From: Promethearchaeota archaeon | Lineage (GTDB): Archaea > Asgardarchaeota > Lokiarchaeia > Sigynarchaeales > SOKP01 | NCBI GenBank assembly: GCA_019057775.1 | Contig: JAHLWT010000211.1 | Location: 1 to 7,064 of the forward strand | Length of the DNA: 7,064 nucleotides | Direction: 5' to 3' | Shown: piece by piece, positions 1-6,840 of the stretch | Layout of the letters: the number at the start of each line of letters is the position of its first letter | Numbering within the stretch: position 1 is the first letter of the stretch | Position numbers and translations under genes: made by a program | Notes under the pieces: generated by a model | Seen by the model: the letters and a program-made list of their open reading frames with translations, nothing else | Databases searched by the model: none | What the model was told of the DNA's origin: nothing

Positions 1-122
1 TAATCAATGTTGGATACCTCACCATAAAAATGGCCCAAAATCTTCACGAAAGCAGGGGACTTCACTATACCATCGATTATCCCCAAAAAAGAAAAGTATC
101 GGAGTTTTAATTCTATGGTCAT
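1..122 (-). CDS. Hypothetical protein, 5' portion, runs off the window
   Basis: An ATG at 120-122 on the minus strand opens a frame that stays open for 40 codons to the window edge. The translation begins MTIELKLRYFSFLGIIDG and continues as a mixed hydrophobic and charged sequence. I do not recognise the family. The start lies only 15 bp beyond the structured repeat at 138-187, with a weak purine stretch before it. At least one other minus frame is also open for about 34 codons here, so chance openness cannot be excluded. It could equally be the remains of a larger gene whose 5' end was lost. Coding status is uncertain, and no function is proposed. Confidence 0.25.
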   Translation of the reverse strand, partial: MTIELKLRYFSFLGIIDGIVKSPAFVKILGHFYGEVSNID

Positions 123-137
123 TTGCTCATCCGCCAG

Positions 138-187
138 CCCTGTGAAATACTGCTTCGCAGTAAAGGCTTCGCCTTTATTTCACAGGG
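138..187. repeat. 50-bp structured repeat, copy 1 (three-way-junction fold)
   Basis: The outer arms CCCTGTGAAA (138-147) and TTTCACAGGG (178-187) are perfect inverted repeats. Between them lie two perfect hairpins: TACTGC-TTC-GCAGTA (148-162) and AAGGC-TTC-GCCTT (163-175). The outer pairing resumes outside the core, with ATCCGC (129-134) facing GCGGAT (195-200). Copies 2 and 3 (6787-6836 and 6841-6890) have the same length and architecture but different hairpin-stem sequences. There is no T-tract, so a simple intrinsic terminator is not the best reading. It is more like a REP or MITE-type non-coding mobile repeat. The truncated oxidoreductase ends 28 bp away. Confidence 0.85.
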
Positions 188-215
188 CCAGCTAGCGGAT
201 TGCGTCATACAATTG

Positions 216-596
216 TCATATGTTCACTTCGCTTCCTCCGCATGCCACATAATCCCCAACCTTAAACTCTGTAACATCTTCCCCGACAGCAATAACCTCC
301 CTGGCAGTACTATAACCCAAAGTAGAAGGAGCCTCCAGTTTGTTCATGACTAAATTGTATGTTGAATGCAAACCATTGGTTCTGATCATCTCGATCACCT
401 GTTTTACTTCCTTTTGCCGGCTGCGTGCCTTGGCGATATATCCTTTCCGGGCATCCGATACTGTTTTGCCTTCTGCCCCTGCGTTGATAATAGAATAGTG
501 GTTACGGACCATGACCTCTCCTTTACTGATAGCCGGAAACGACACTTCCAGGATTTCCATTTTGCCGGATTTAAGTTGTTGAGTGAGTTGTTGCAT
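216..596 (-). pseudogene. Bi-domain oxidoreductase, N-terminal fragment
   Basis: The 126-residue product starts MQQLTQQLKSGKMEILEV and continues through RNHYSIINAGAEGKT, NKLEAPSTLGYS and GEDVTEFKVGDYVACGGS. These match the N-terminal GroES-like part of the bi-domain oxidoreductases of polysaccharide clusters. Those proteins have a zinc-type alcohol-dehydrogenase half followed by a Gfo/Idh/MocA half and are usually about 700 residues, so roughly 80% is missing. After VACGGS only EVNI remains before a TGA, which suggests a small deletion as well as loss of the rest. The break lies close to the structured repeat at 138-187. The ATG at 596 fits the family start and sits 36 bp after the membrane-protein gene. 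GC content in sample lines is about 49%, well above the roughly 25% of that neighbour, so the two have different histories. The fragment lacks the nucleotide-binding fold and should be inactive. Confidence 0.8.
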
Positions 597-598
597 AA
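559..598 (-). repeat. Direct repeat A: 5' end of the oxidoreductase gene
   Basis: This segment covers the ATG and the first 12 codons of the oxidoreductase fragment plus 2 bp upstream. By hand alignment it matches 6225-6264 on the same strand at 34 of 40 positions. The shared cores are CAACTCAC, CAACAAC and TAAATC. The partner copy has ATT where this one has the ATG. Confidence 0.65.
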
Positions 599-632
599 TA
601 ATAAATCTCTTAATGCGTTTTTTTTAGAAAAA

Positions 633-1982
633 CTAATAGTTTTTTACTCGTGAGTAATCAATTATTTTTTGTTTGAAAATAAATATTAATAATATATAAA
701 ATAACATAGTGAACATATGATAAAAAGACATAAAAAAAAACAAAATCAAAATTGATAACTGGTAAATAATTAATGATAACAATATTAAAATCAAAGGATC
801 ACTTAAAAATGAAAAAACAGTCAAATACATATATTTGGTAAGGTAGAAGAAGAATAAAAGAAAAATACTTATCCCCCATATATTTATTATGTAAGAGAAA
901 ATAAAAATTAAGTAAGGAGGACTTAATATCATTTGAAGTGCTTGCAATATTTTCCCATTATTCAAATAATATTTTATTTGATTTCTAAATTTTTCAGATT
1001 CTTTTGGTACAAGGAATCTTTTATCTATATTACCTGCATAAAAAGGATTTCGGATAATTTTGTATACATTGTAAGTACATTTTTGAAAAAAGGATATGGG
1101 ATCATCTGTAACTAATTGAATCCATTTTTTTTTCAACACCTTATCTCCAGTATAACTACATGAAGCAATTTCGTGCCCGTCTTTTGTTTCTAATACATTT
1201 TGCATTACTGAGTCACCGTCATGTGGGGAAATTCCCCAAGGGTTATTCGGCAGTTGCCCTAGACCAATGAACATTACATGACCTCCATTTGTGGAAACTT
1301 GCAAGTACTTTCCTGTAATACTCTTAGTGTGAAGTCCCCAAGGAATTAAGAGCACTTGAATTGTAAATATCCATAATAAAAGATGAGTATACTTCAGTTC
1401 AATTTTTTTGAAAAATCGCAGAGTTAATAATATAACTAGCAATATAAATTGAAAATAATAAAAATCTGATCTAAAGTTTAGCATTAACCCATAGAAAATT
1501 GCTGATAATATGATGGTCCAATTTTTTTTATTTTTGAAATATAGAACTAATGTCAACACTGATAAAGCCAAGAGGTTAATGCCTATACCGTCAGGACATA
1601 ATGACGTTTGAACGAAAAATAAGTTAATTGAGAATAATATAAACAGCCTTAATTGAAAAATTAATTTTGAACAAATTTTATATTGCTTCAATATATATTC
1701 TGAATAAAGAATAACTGAAATAGTAAGGATTTGTTGGAGAAGAATTATTAATAACTTAGACTTAAACAATAGCAAAACGAAACCATAGCCCCACATTGGA
1801 AATGTTCCAAAAGTTAAGTCATTCTTCAAAGTCGCATACGATGACAAATATATAGCATATTCTTCGTAAAATTTAATCAACCCTTGCATCCAGTTTGCAA
1901 AATAATTTAGGTAAGTTGAAATTAAAACTATTGTAAATAGAGCTGAATAATATATAAAATTATTTAGGACTAACTTTCTCAT
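633..1982 (-). CDS. GT-C-like integral membrane glycosyltransferase
   Basis: The product is a roughly 449-residue hydrophobic protein with about ten predicted membrane spans. Examples are residues 9-29, 66-92, 107-124, 136-149, 174-190 and 200-215, with more in the last 110 residues. Between them lies a hydrophilic stretch at about 217-345. It resembles the PMT/GT39-like GT-C enzymes, which take sugars from polyprenyl-phosphate donors. Supporting features are an acidic FYEEY in the first loop (E40, E41), NFRSD at 169-173, and the loop block STNGGHVMFIGLGQLP at 230-245 followed by NNPWGI. The family match is by recall and the donor and acceptor are unknown. The frame extends to a TTG at 1994, but the ATG at 1980-1982 is the better start. 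GC is about 25% in sample lines, lower than in the neighbouring genes. It sits downstream of a GT2 polyprenyl-phosphate-sugar-synthase-like gene, a natural donor supplier. An O-antigen polymerase or flippase is less likely given that loop. Confidence 0.7.
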   Translation of the reverse strand: MRKLVLNNFIYYSALFTIVLISTYLNYFANWMQGLIKFYEEYAIYLSSYATLKNDLTFGTFPMWGYGFVLLLFKSKLLIILLQQILTISVILYSEYILKQYKICSKLIFQLRLFILFSINLFFVQTSLCPDGIGINLLALSVLTLVLYFKNKKNWTIILSAIFYGLMLNFRSDFYYFQFILLVILLTLRFFKKIELKYTHLLLWIFTIQVLLIPWGLHTKSITGKYLQVSTNGGHVMFIGLGQLPNNPWGISPHDGDSVMQNVLETKDGHEIASCSYTGDKVLKKKWIQLVTDDPISFFQKCTYNVYKIIRNPFYAGNIDKRFLVPKESEKFRNQIKYYLNNGKILQALQMILSPPYLIFIFSYIINIWGISIFLLFFFYLTKYMYLTVFSFLSDPLILILLSLIIYQLSILILFFFMSFYHMFTMLFYILLIFIFKQKIIDYSRVKNY

Positions 1983-2328
1983 AATATGATACAACTTTTG
2001 ATAGACTATATAGATTGAATAATTAAGAATGAATCAGTTAAAACATCATTAATTAAATATATAAAACTTTCTTTTTGTAAATGAAAATACTGGAACTATG
2101 GAAAAAGTAAAAAACTAGGTCATTTTATAATTTAAATCGGAACAGTCTAAAAATAAGAACATTATTACCAAGGTTAAAAAAATGAAATTAAGGCTGCTAA
2201 GTTCACATATAGTGCCTGAATACCGCTGCAATAACAACATTTTTATAAGAAACCCCAATTAAATGTCTTTTAAGCATAATAAACGCACATTTAAATTACA
2301 CGACAAAGCGTATTTCCTGTTTATCCAC
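1983..2328. other. 346-bp AT-rich gap between the two glycosyltransferase genes
   Basis: I found no convincing coding frame, terminator or Bacteroidota-type promoter here. Short frames occur on both strands, but all hit stops within about 25 codons and none resembles a known family. A weak inverted pair (ACGC near 2283 and GCGT near 2308) has no T-tract. The upstream genes are spaced by 9 to 53 bp, so this gap stands out. It may be the scar of a deleted gene or hold a promoter I cannot recognise. Confidence 0.5.
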
Positions 2329-3066
2329 TTACCATTTCTTCTTAAAATCTCCTTTTGCAAAGTACTTTTCAATCAAACAATACAAAAGAATGAAAAAATA
2401 GCGACTACCCATTTCCCTAATTTTCAACTGTGACGTACCATACTTTCTGTTTGTCCACGTATTAGGTACTACCGCAAAGGAATAGTCCCTGATAATCACT
2501 TTTAAGGGTAATTCTATTGTTAAATTAAAATGAGGAGCCAAAAATGGCTTCAGCCCCTCAATTGTTTCTCTTCTGTATATCTTAAAGGCGTTTGTTGTAT
2601 CATTGTATTTTATTCCAAAAACAAGCCGAATGATATTATTGGCTATCCTGTTAATTCTCTTCTTAAGCCAGGGATAATCGATGGTTTTACCTCCTTTTAT
2701 AAATCTGCTTCCAAAAACAGCATCAACATTTTTTTCAAGCATTGTTTGATAATAAACAACTAAGTCTTCAGGGGAATCAGATAAATCTGCCATCATGATT
2801 ACCACGATATCTCCCAAAAAGTTATCTAGCCCTTTTCTAATGGCATATCCAAATCCATTTGGACCGTTGTTAGTTAAAAATCTCAAGGTACTAACCTTTT
2901 CTTTCAGAGCTTTCAATACTTCAATTGTATTGTCATTTGAATTGTCATTAATCACTAAAATCTCATGATCAATACTTTCTTTTTCTAAAGTATCATAGAT
3001 TTGAGAAATGGTTTCCGGTAATGATTCAGACTCATTGTAAGCGGGAATAACAATACTAAGCTTCAT
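2329..3066 (-). CDS. GT2 glycosyltransferase, polyprenyl-phosphate mannose-synthase-like
   Basis: The 245-residue product has a single GT-A fold, the usual size for soluble dolichyl-phosphate-mannose-synthase (DPM1)-like enzymes. The N-terminal strand MKLSIVIPAYNES binds nucleotide. IND-NSNDNT (39-47) is the second nucleotide-contact motif. MMADLSD (91-97) supplies the metal-binding aspartates D94 and D97. GSRFIKGG (119-126) and NDTTNAFKIYRRE (155-167) are typical of DPM1 and GtrB-like proteins. No long C-terminal membrane hairpin follows, only a short hydrophobic patch near 225-235. The expected reaction is transfer of a sugar from a GDP- or UDP-sugar to a polyprenyl phosphate at the cytoplasmic face of the inner membrane. 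The ATG at 3066 begins the conserved first strand and lies 9 bp after the methyltransferase pseudogene, so the genes look co-transcribed. The sugar and lipid cannot be read from sequence, and an ordinary glycan-extending GT2 remains possible. Confidence 0.85.
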   Translation of the reverse strand: MKLSIVIPAYNESESLPETISQIYDTLEKESIDHEILVINDNSNDNTIEVLKALKEKVSTLRFLTNNGPNGFGYAIRKGLDNFLGDIVVIMMADLSDSPEDLVVYYQTMLEKNVDAVFGSRFIKGGKTIDYPWLKKRINRIANNIIRLVFGIKYNDTTNAFKIYRRETIEGLKPFLAPHFNLTIELPLKVIIRDYSFAVVPNTWTNRKYGTSQLKIREMGSRYFFILLYCLIEKYFAKGDFKKKW

Positions 3067-3075
3067 AATAAAAAT

Positions 3076-3578
3076 CTAATCTTTTATAAAAAGTGCTTTT
3101 GTTGGATTACTTTCATTATTTTTCTGAGACCACCAAGAATTGCTTTCCCAAAAATCTCCAAAAAATGGTAAATGCATATATGATTTTACAGTAAAATGGG
3201 AAACTGGCAATAATCCACCACTTCGAAATGATAATGGTAAAAACCCAGGTATTATTTTTACGACATTAAATCCCACCCCATCAAATGCTCTGTAACGCCC
3301 AATTCACTTAAAATTATTTTATGATCAGCAAAATCAAAATATTCTTTATAAGCATATTTAAAATTGGGACCCATAATTACGATTCTTCCTCCATTCTTTA
3401 TGGTACTATACAGTCTTTTTAAGAATATGGCCACTTCCTCCTGACTATTCAAATGTTCTAAAAAATTCGAAACAAATATCGCATCAAAATACTGAGGTGG
3501 TAAATCAACTTCCAAACTATTTGTTTTTTAGTATCGTTAATTTTGAAACCTATACTGATATATTTTTGTTAAATCCAT
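3076..3578 (-). pseudogene. Class I SAM-dependent methyltransferase, broken
   Basis: Three pieces in different frames belong to one methyltransferase. The ATG at 3576-3578, 11 bp after the upstream epimerase, gives MDLTKIYQYRFQN and then a stop. One base further on the frame reads NDTKKQIVWKLI, consistent with the same N-terminus. The frame then changes again to LEVDLPPQYFDAIFVSNFLEHL, the motif II and post-II region, and ENGGRIVIM-type sequence follows as NGGRIVIMGPN. So the part carrying the SAM-binding GxGxG motif I is gone, presumably by a deletion of a few hundred bases or less. A further single-base lesion lies in the CCCC run at 3276-3279: one extra base would join EHLMG to VGFNVVKIIPGFLP. 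The C-terminal part then continues to 3076. The gene cannot encode a working methyltransferase. Its former role was probably methylation of a sugar or sugar precursor made by this cluster. Confidence 0.85.
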
Positions 3579-3589
3579 GTTTAAATAAT

Positions 3590-4651
3590 TTACAAACGAT
3601 TACTTAAGCCATTATAGATATCACCTGAAATCTTTGAAATATTATATTTTTGTTTCCAGTCAGGATAGTGTTGTTTAAATTTAGTCAAATCACTTATGTA
3701 CCAAATATGATCGCCAATACGATTATTTTCATTATATACATAATTCATTTTCTTTCCGGTAATTTCTTCACACATCCCAATTGCTTCTTTCATAGAACAA
3801 TTGGAGAAACGTCCTCCTCCTGCATTATATACTTCACCTGATCTTGGATTCTGGTAAAAATGCCAAAACATTTCCACTAAATCATAACTATGAATATTAT
3901 CACGCACCTGTTTCCCTTTATAACCAAAAATAGTGTACTGCTTTCCTGTTATGGCACATTTCATCAGATAGGCAAGGAATCCATGAAGCATAGCACCAGA
4001 GTGGTTAGGACCAGTAAGGCAACCTCCACGAAATATACCCGTTTTCATGCCAAAGTATCTGCCATATTCCTGAACCATTACATCAGCAGCAACTTTTGAA
4101 GCTCCAAATATCGAGTGCTTACTGTGGTCAATGCTCATTTTCTCATCTATTCCTTCTTTAAAATACTTATGTTCTTCACTTATCTCCCAGCGCGTTTCCA
4201 GCTCGATAAATGGCAGATAATTAGGTGTGTCGCCATAAACCTTATTGGTAGATGTAAATATAAAAGCTGCATCAGGACGATACTGTCGAGTAGCTTCCAG
4301 TAGATTTAAAGTCCCATTTGCATTGATGGTAAAATCAGTAAAAGGTTCTTTCGCAGCCCAATCATGTGAAGGTTGCGCTGCAGAATGAATTATCAAATCA
4401 ATGTCCGACGAATGCTCATTAAAAATCCGGCTTAATGACTCAAAATCCCTGATATCCACCTCATAGTTTTTAAAATTAGAGTATTTTTCTGATAAATCCT
4501 TTAATGCCCATTTCGTTGATGCTTCTTTGCCAAAGAAATAAGCACGCGTATCGTTATCAATACCAATAACATTAAATCCCTTTTCGGAAAAATACCTTAC
4601 AGATTCAGATCCAATAAGACCGCCTGCGCCAGTTATGATAATTGTTCTCAT
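3590..4651 (-). CDS. NAD-dependent SDR epimerase, CDP-paratose 2-epimerase-like (second)
   Basis: The 353-residue product is an extended SDR, full length for the family. The Rossmann motif TGAGGLIG spans 7-14 and an acidic NAD-binding D32 follows. [10 protein letters not shown] (89-98) and the active-site strand [10 protein letters not shown] (132-141) come next. [12 protein letters not shown] near 245-256 and the late [10 protein letters not shown] match CDP-paratose 2-epimerase and related enzymes. The family acts on cytosolic nucleotide sugars. The usual YxxxK reads F-GAS-K here (F182, K186; codon TTT), so the general-acid tyrosine is absent. I recall related sequences with this Phe, so it may be a subfamily trait, but I could not check. 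The start is an ATG at 4649-4651 with no Shine-Dalgarno, 53 bp after the other epimerase. The two SDR genes are clear paralogues, both with WEIS/FEIA-type and GKQVRD blocks. No CDP-glucose pathway genes are visible, so the true substrate is open. Confidence 0.85.
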   Translation of the reverse strand: MRTIIITGAGGLIGSESVRYFSEKGFNVIGIDNDTRAYFFGKEASTKWALKDLSEKYSNFKNYEVDIRDFESLSRIFNEHSSDIDLIIHSAAQPSHDWAAKEPFTDFTINANGTLNLLEATRQYRPDAAFIFTSTNKVYGDTPNYLPFIELETRWEISEEHKYFKEGIDEKMSIDHSKHSIFGASKVAADVMVQEYGRYFGMKTGIFRGGCLTGPNHSGAMLHGFLAYLMKCAITGKQYTIFGYKGKQVRDNIHSYDLVEMFWHFYQNPRSGEVYNAGGGRFSNCSMKEAIGMCEEITGKKMNYVYNENNRIGDHIWYISDLTKFKQHYPDWKQKYNISKISGDIYNGLSNRL

Positions 4652-4704
4652 TATAATACTATTAAATTTGTATTGAATTATTTGTTTGTCGTATAAAAAT
4701 TTTA

Positions 4705-5760
4705 CTAATTAAATACTTCTCTAAATATTCCTTCATGCTCCCTTAACCAATCATAAATATCACTAAGAATTGTTTCAGCCTTTTTTTCCGGTTTCCAGCC
4801 AAACTCATTTGTTGTTTTGGAATTATCTGTCTTATACCAAATTAAATCTGCCGGACGATTCTTTAGAATAGGTTTAATAGGTACTTTGTTTCCGGTAATT
4901 TCCCGACAAATCTCAGTAGTCTCACACAAAGACAAGGAGGAAAATGAACTCCCTCCGGCATTAAAAATATCACCTCTGTATTTATCTATTGAATTTAATT
5001 GTTTAATTACTAATCTAGTTAAATCATCTATATGCAATAAATCCCTTACTTGTTTTCCTTTTCCTCCATAGCCAATATAGCTTAATGGTTTATTAAAATA
5101 ATGGTTGACAAGCCAAAATGTAAAAACGCCCTGATCAACTTTCCCTAGTTGCCATGGACCTGCAATAACACCAAAACGATTTATGATTGCTGGAATATCA
5201 TAGTTATGGGAATATTCCTGAAGGATATATTCAGCAGCCAATTTTGTAGCTCCATACAAAGAGCGGATTCCTTTTAATGGGAAATCAACTGAAACACCCT
5301 CTTTAGATATGTATTGATATTCTCGGGCTATTTCAAATCTTGTTTCAATTTCATTATAAGTGAATGATTCAATTTTATTATATGGATAAACCCTGGACGT
5401 AGAAAGAAAAATAATTGAGGTTTCATACTCTCTGCAATACTCTATACAATGAATAAAGCCTATAAGGTTATTGTTTACCAGCGAGTAAGCATCAGAACCT
5501 TGAGAACCTGCTAAAACAGAAGATTCGGCACTACATTCAAGCATTAAGTCATAGTGCTTGTTCAGTTTTCCAAAATCGTCAGGATTTCTAATATCCCCAT
5601 GAAAAAATTCACAACCATGGTTTATTAATCTTTGTAAGATTAACTCAGAACCACGTCTTGATAAATTATCAAAGCAAGTAACTGAATGTCCTTGTTCATT
5701 TAATGCAATTGCGATATTTGAACCTACAAAACCACAACCTCCGGTTATTAAAATATTCAT
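4705..5760 (-). CDS. NAD-dependent SDR epimerase, CDP-paratose 2-epimerase-like (first)
   Basis: The 351-residue product is an extended SDR with all expected landmarks. The nucleotide motif [10 protein letters not shown] spans 6-15 and D31 ends the second strand. LECSAESSV lies at 74-82, the active-site strand FLSTSRVYP at 118-126, and the catalytic pair Y169/K173 in LYGATK (168-173). RFGVIAGPW and [13 protein letters not shown] follow, the latter typical of CDP-paratose (tyvelose) 2-epimerase relatives that invert C2 of a CDP-deoxyhexose. Unlike its paralogue at 3590-4651, it keeps the catalytic tyrosine. The ATG at 5758-5760 opens the conserved first strand. It is the first gene of the core run and lies about 110 bp downstream of the best promoter candidate. 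The two paralogues may act on successive intermediates, or one may be regulatory or catalytically altered. Another NDP-sugar epimerase or dehydratase activity is possible. Confidence 0.88.
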   Translation of the reverse strand: MNILITGGCGFVGSNIAIALNEQGHSVTCFDNLSRRGSELILQRLINHGCEFFHGDIRNPDDFGKLNKHYDLMLECSAESSVLAGSQGSDAYSLVNNNLIGFIHCIEYCREYETSIIFLSTSRVYPYNKIESFTYNEIETRFEIAREYQYISKEGVSVDFPLKGIRSLYGATKLAAEYILQEYSHNYDIPAIINRFGVIAGPWQLGKVDQGVFTFWLVNHYFNKPLSYIGYGGKGKQVRDLLHIDDLTRLVIKQLNSIDKYRGDIFNAGGSSFSSLSLCETTEICREITGNKVPIKPILKNRPADLIWYKTDNSKTTNEFGWKPEKKAETILSDIYDWLREHEGIFREVFN

Positions 5761-5872
5761 TATTCAATAAGTTTTGGGATATTTCAATATTATGATTCCA
5801 ATCGTACCAAAATTTCGAAGAAAACATAAAGGACACTTCTAAAAATTAGTTTTGTCCGGTTTATAATTAAAG

Positions 5873-5904
5873 CAAATTTATATTAAAGGTTTCTAAAAAC
5901 ACAA
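5873..5904 (-). promoter_or_regulatory. Candidate Bacteroidota-type promoter for the epimerase operon
   Basis: On the minus strand TTG (5902-5904) is followed after 21 bases by TAAATTTG (5873-5880). This fits the Bacteroidota -33 TTG / -7 TAnnTTTG pattern. Transcription would start near 5866 and leave a leader of about 105 bases before the ATG at 5760. The 8-base pattern is degenerate: another match (TAGGTTTG at 6027-6034) falls inside the transposase remnant, so this site is only suggestive. Confidence 0.4.
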
Positions 5905-5957
5905 TTTATTCTCTTATCATTCTATCTATCATCAGTATGTAAAATATATTATTACCA

Positions 5958-6240
5958 TCAGGACATACTTATCCCATGTAACCGTACTATTTGTTCATAT
6001 CTGAACAGGTTGTAAGTCAAGTTTATCAAACCTACAATGCCTGTTGACATTTTATTCCAATTGTATTTAGATATAGTTTATTCATGCTTTGCTCCATAAA
6101 GCCAAATATATGCTCGACTCGTGCTCTTGTTCTTGATTTTGATTTTTCTCCATTTTTCTTTGTCCATCGTATATCAACGTCTTTTTGCCTCTTCTTGTTT
6201 GAGATATTATCCCAATCTTTTGGTATTTTTCCTGATTTAG
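5958..6240 (-). mobile_element. IS5-family transposase remnant
   Basis: The frame reads SGKIPKDW, then NKKRQKDVDIRWTKKNGE, typical of the middle of IS5-group DDE transposases. There RQKDxDxRWTKKNG is normally followed by a GYKNH block. Here the sequence jumps straight to KSRTRARVEHIFGFMEQS, a C-terminal block, so roughly 100 or more residues are deleted at about 6137-6147. After NTIGIK the frame is lost near 6041-6049. The continuation GLINLTYNLFRYEQIV reads in another frame and ends at a TGA at 5958-5960, close to the expected natural C-terminus. The N-terminal half is also missing. The element cannot transpose on its own. I could not identify its terminal inverted repeats. It lies between the asparagine-synthetase fragment and the epimerase promoter. 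Confidence 0.8.
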
Positions 6241-6264
6241 GTTGTTGGGTGAGTTGGTGAATAA
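6225..6264 (-). repeat. Direct repeat B: relic resembling the oxidoreductase gene start
   Basis: This segment matches 559-598 at 34 of 40 positions on the same strand, including 5 bases around the start-codon position (ATT here, ATG there). In one frame it reads HQLTQQPKSGK, against QQLTQQLKSGK in the oxidoreductase fragment. It straddles the 3' end of the asparagine-synthetase frame and the start of the transposase remnant. KSGK is shared with the transposase, so the junction may lie at a microhomology. Confidence 0.6.
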
Positions 6265-6752
6265 GTTGGTTCAATTTTATTATCAATGAAAGTTCGAAAC
6301 CATAATTCGTTAGTTATTAATCTCCAGATAACCTGCGAATTATCTTCCATGCCTTTATTATTTTTGTAAATTAGTTGCTGTACATACTTATGATTGTAAA
6401 TTCCTTTTTTCTTAATAGAAGATTCTGAAAGTATGTCTGATACCATTTCAAGTAATTGCCCTTTTAACCATAAACGAATGGGAGCACTGAAAGGAGCTTT
6501 TGGTCTATTTATTATTTCAGATGGGATATATTTTTCCAATACTTTCTTTAATAAATACTTTTGTCTGTTTCCACGAATCCTATATTGAGGAGCAAGATTA
6601 AACATATACTCAACTATCCTATGATCTATCAGTGGGGGACGTCCTTCTACTGCAGCTGCCATAGTTGATCTATCCGAATATGCCAAATTATGATCCGGAA
6701 GATAAACCTTGGTATCGTTCAGGCACATCTTTGTTAAGTAGTAATTATTTAG
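6237..6752 (-). pseudogene. Asparagine synthetase (glutamine-hydrolysing), C-terminal fragment
   Basis: About 171 codons remain of an AsnB-type protein usually near 600-650 residues. The conserved synthetase-domain run includes TKVYLPDHNLAYSDR, MAAAVEGRPPLIDHRIVEYMF, GNRQKYLLKK and NRPKAPFSAPIRLW. It ends in ELWFRTFIDNK, the usual C-terminal WxR region. The N-terminal Ntn-hydrolase glutaminase domain and the ATP-pyrophosphatase SGGxDS loop are absent, and an in-frame stop at 6753-6755 closes the frame upstream. An ATG at 6726-6728 exists inside the fragment, but a product from it would lack both active sites. The last ten or so residues (IEPTYSPTHPTT) look like read-through into the relic at 6225-6264. 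In polysaccharide clusters such proteins probably amidate sugar carboxylates. The break lies 34 bp from the structured repeats at 6787-6890. Confidence 0.82.
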
Positions 6753-6786
6753 TTATTTGGTATTGGATATTTGATATTTACTCCCC

Positions 6787-6836
6787 CCCTGTTAAATGCT
6801 GCTTCGCAGCAGTGGCTACGCCACTATTTCACAGGG
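6787..6836. repeat. 50-bp structured repeat, copy 2
   Basis: The outer arms CCCTGTTAAA (6787-6796) and TTTCACAGGG (6827-6836) pair with one mismatch. The inner hairpins are TGCTGC-TTC-GCAGCA (6797-6811) and GTGGC-TAC-GCCAC (6812-6824). Compared with copy 1, the second stem has changed on both strands (AAGGC/GCCTT to GTGGC/GCCAC), which preserves pairing. The first stem changes A-T to G-C in the same compensatory way. Confidence 0.85.
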
Positions 6837-6840
6837 TTCA

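Noticed and set aside
123..353. Plus-strand open frame of 76 codons
   Set aside because: It runs antisense through the structured repeat and the oxidoreductase fragment, resembles no family, and is explained by the better-supported minus-strand homology.
1992..1994. TTG start for the GT-C gene
   Set aside because: An ATG four codons downstream (1980-1982) is a more likely start and loses nothing conserved.
3276..3279. Programmed -1 frameshift in the methyltransferase
   Set aside because: A short G run is present, but the gene has also lost its SAM-binding region and has another frameshift near its start, so decay explains it.
6027..6034. TAGGTTTG promoter box on the minus strand
   Set aside because: It lies within the coding remnant of the transposase and the nearest TTG is 23 bases away. 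It is probably chance.
559..6264. The 40-bp direct repeats as target-site duplications of one transposon
   Set aside because: They are too long and too diverged (6 of 40 positions differ) for a transposase-made duplication. Shared ancestry of gene starts is more likely.
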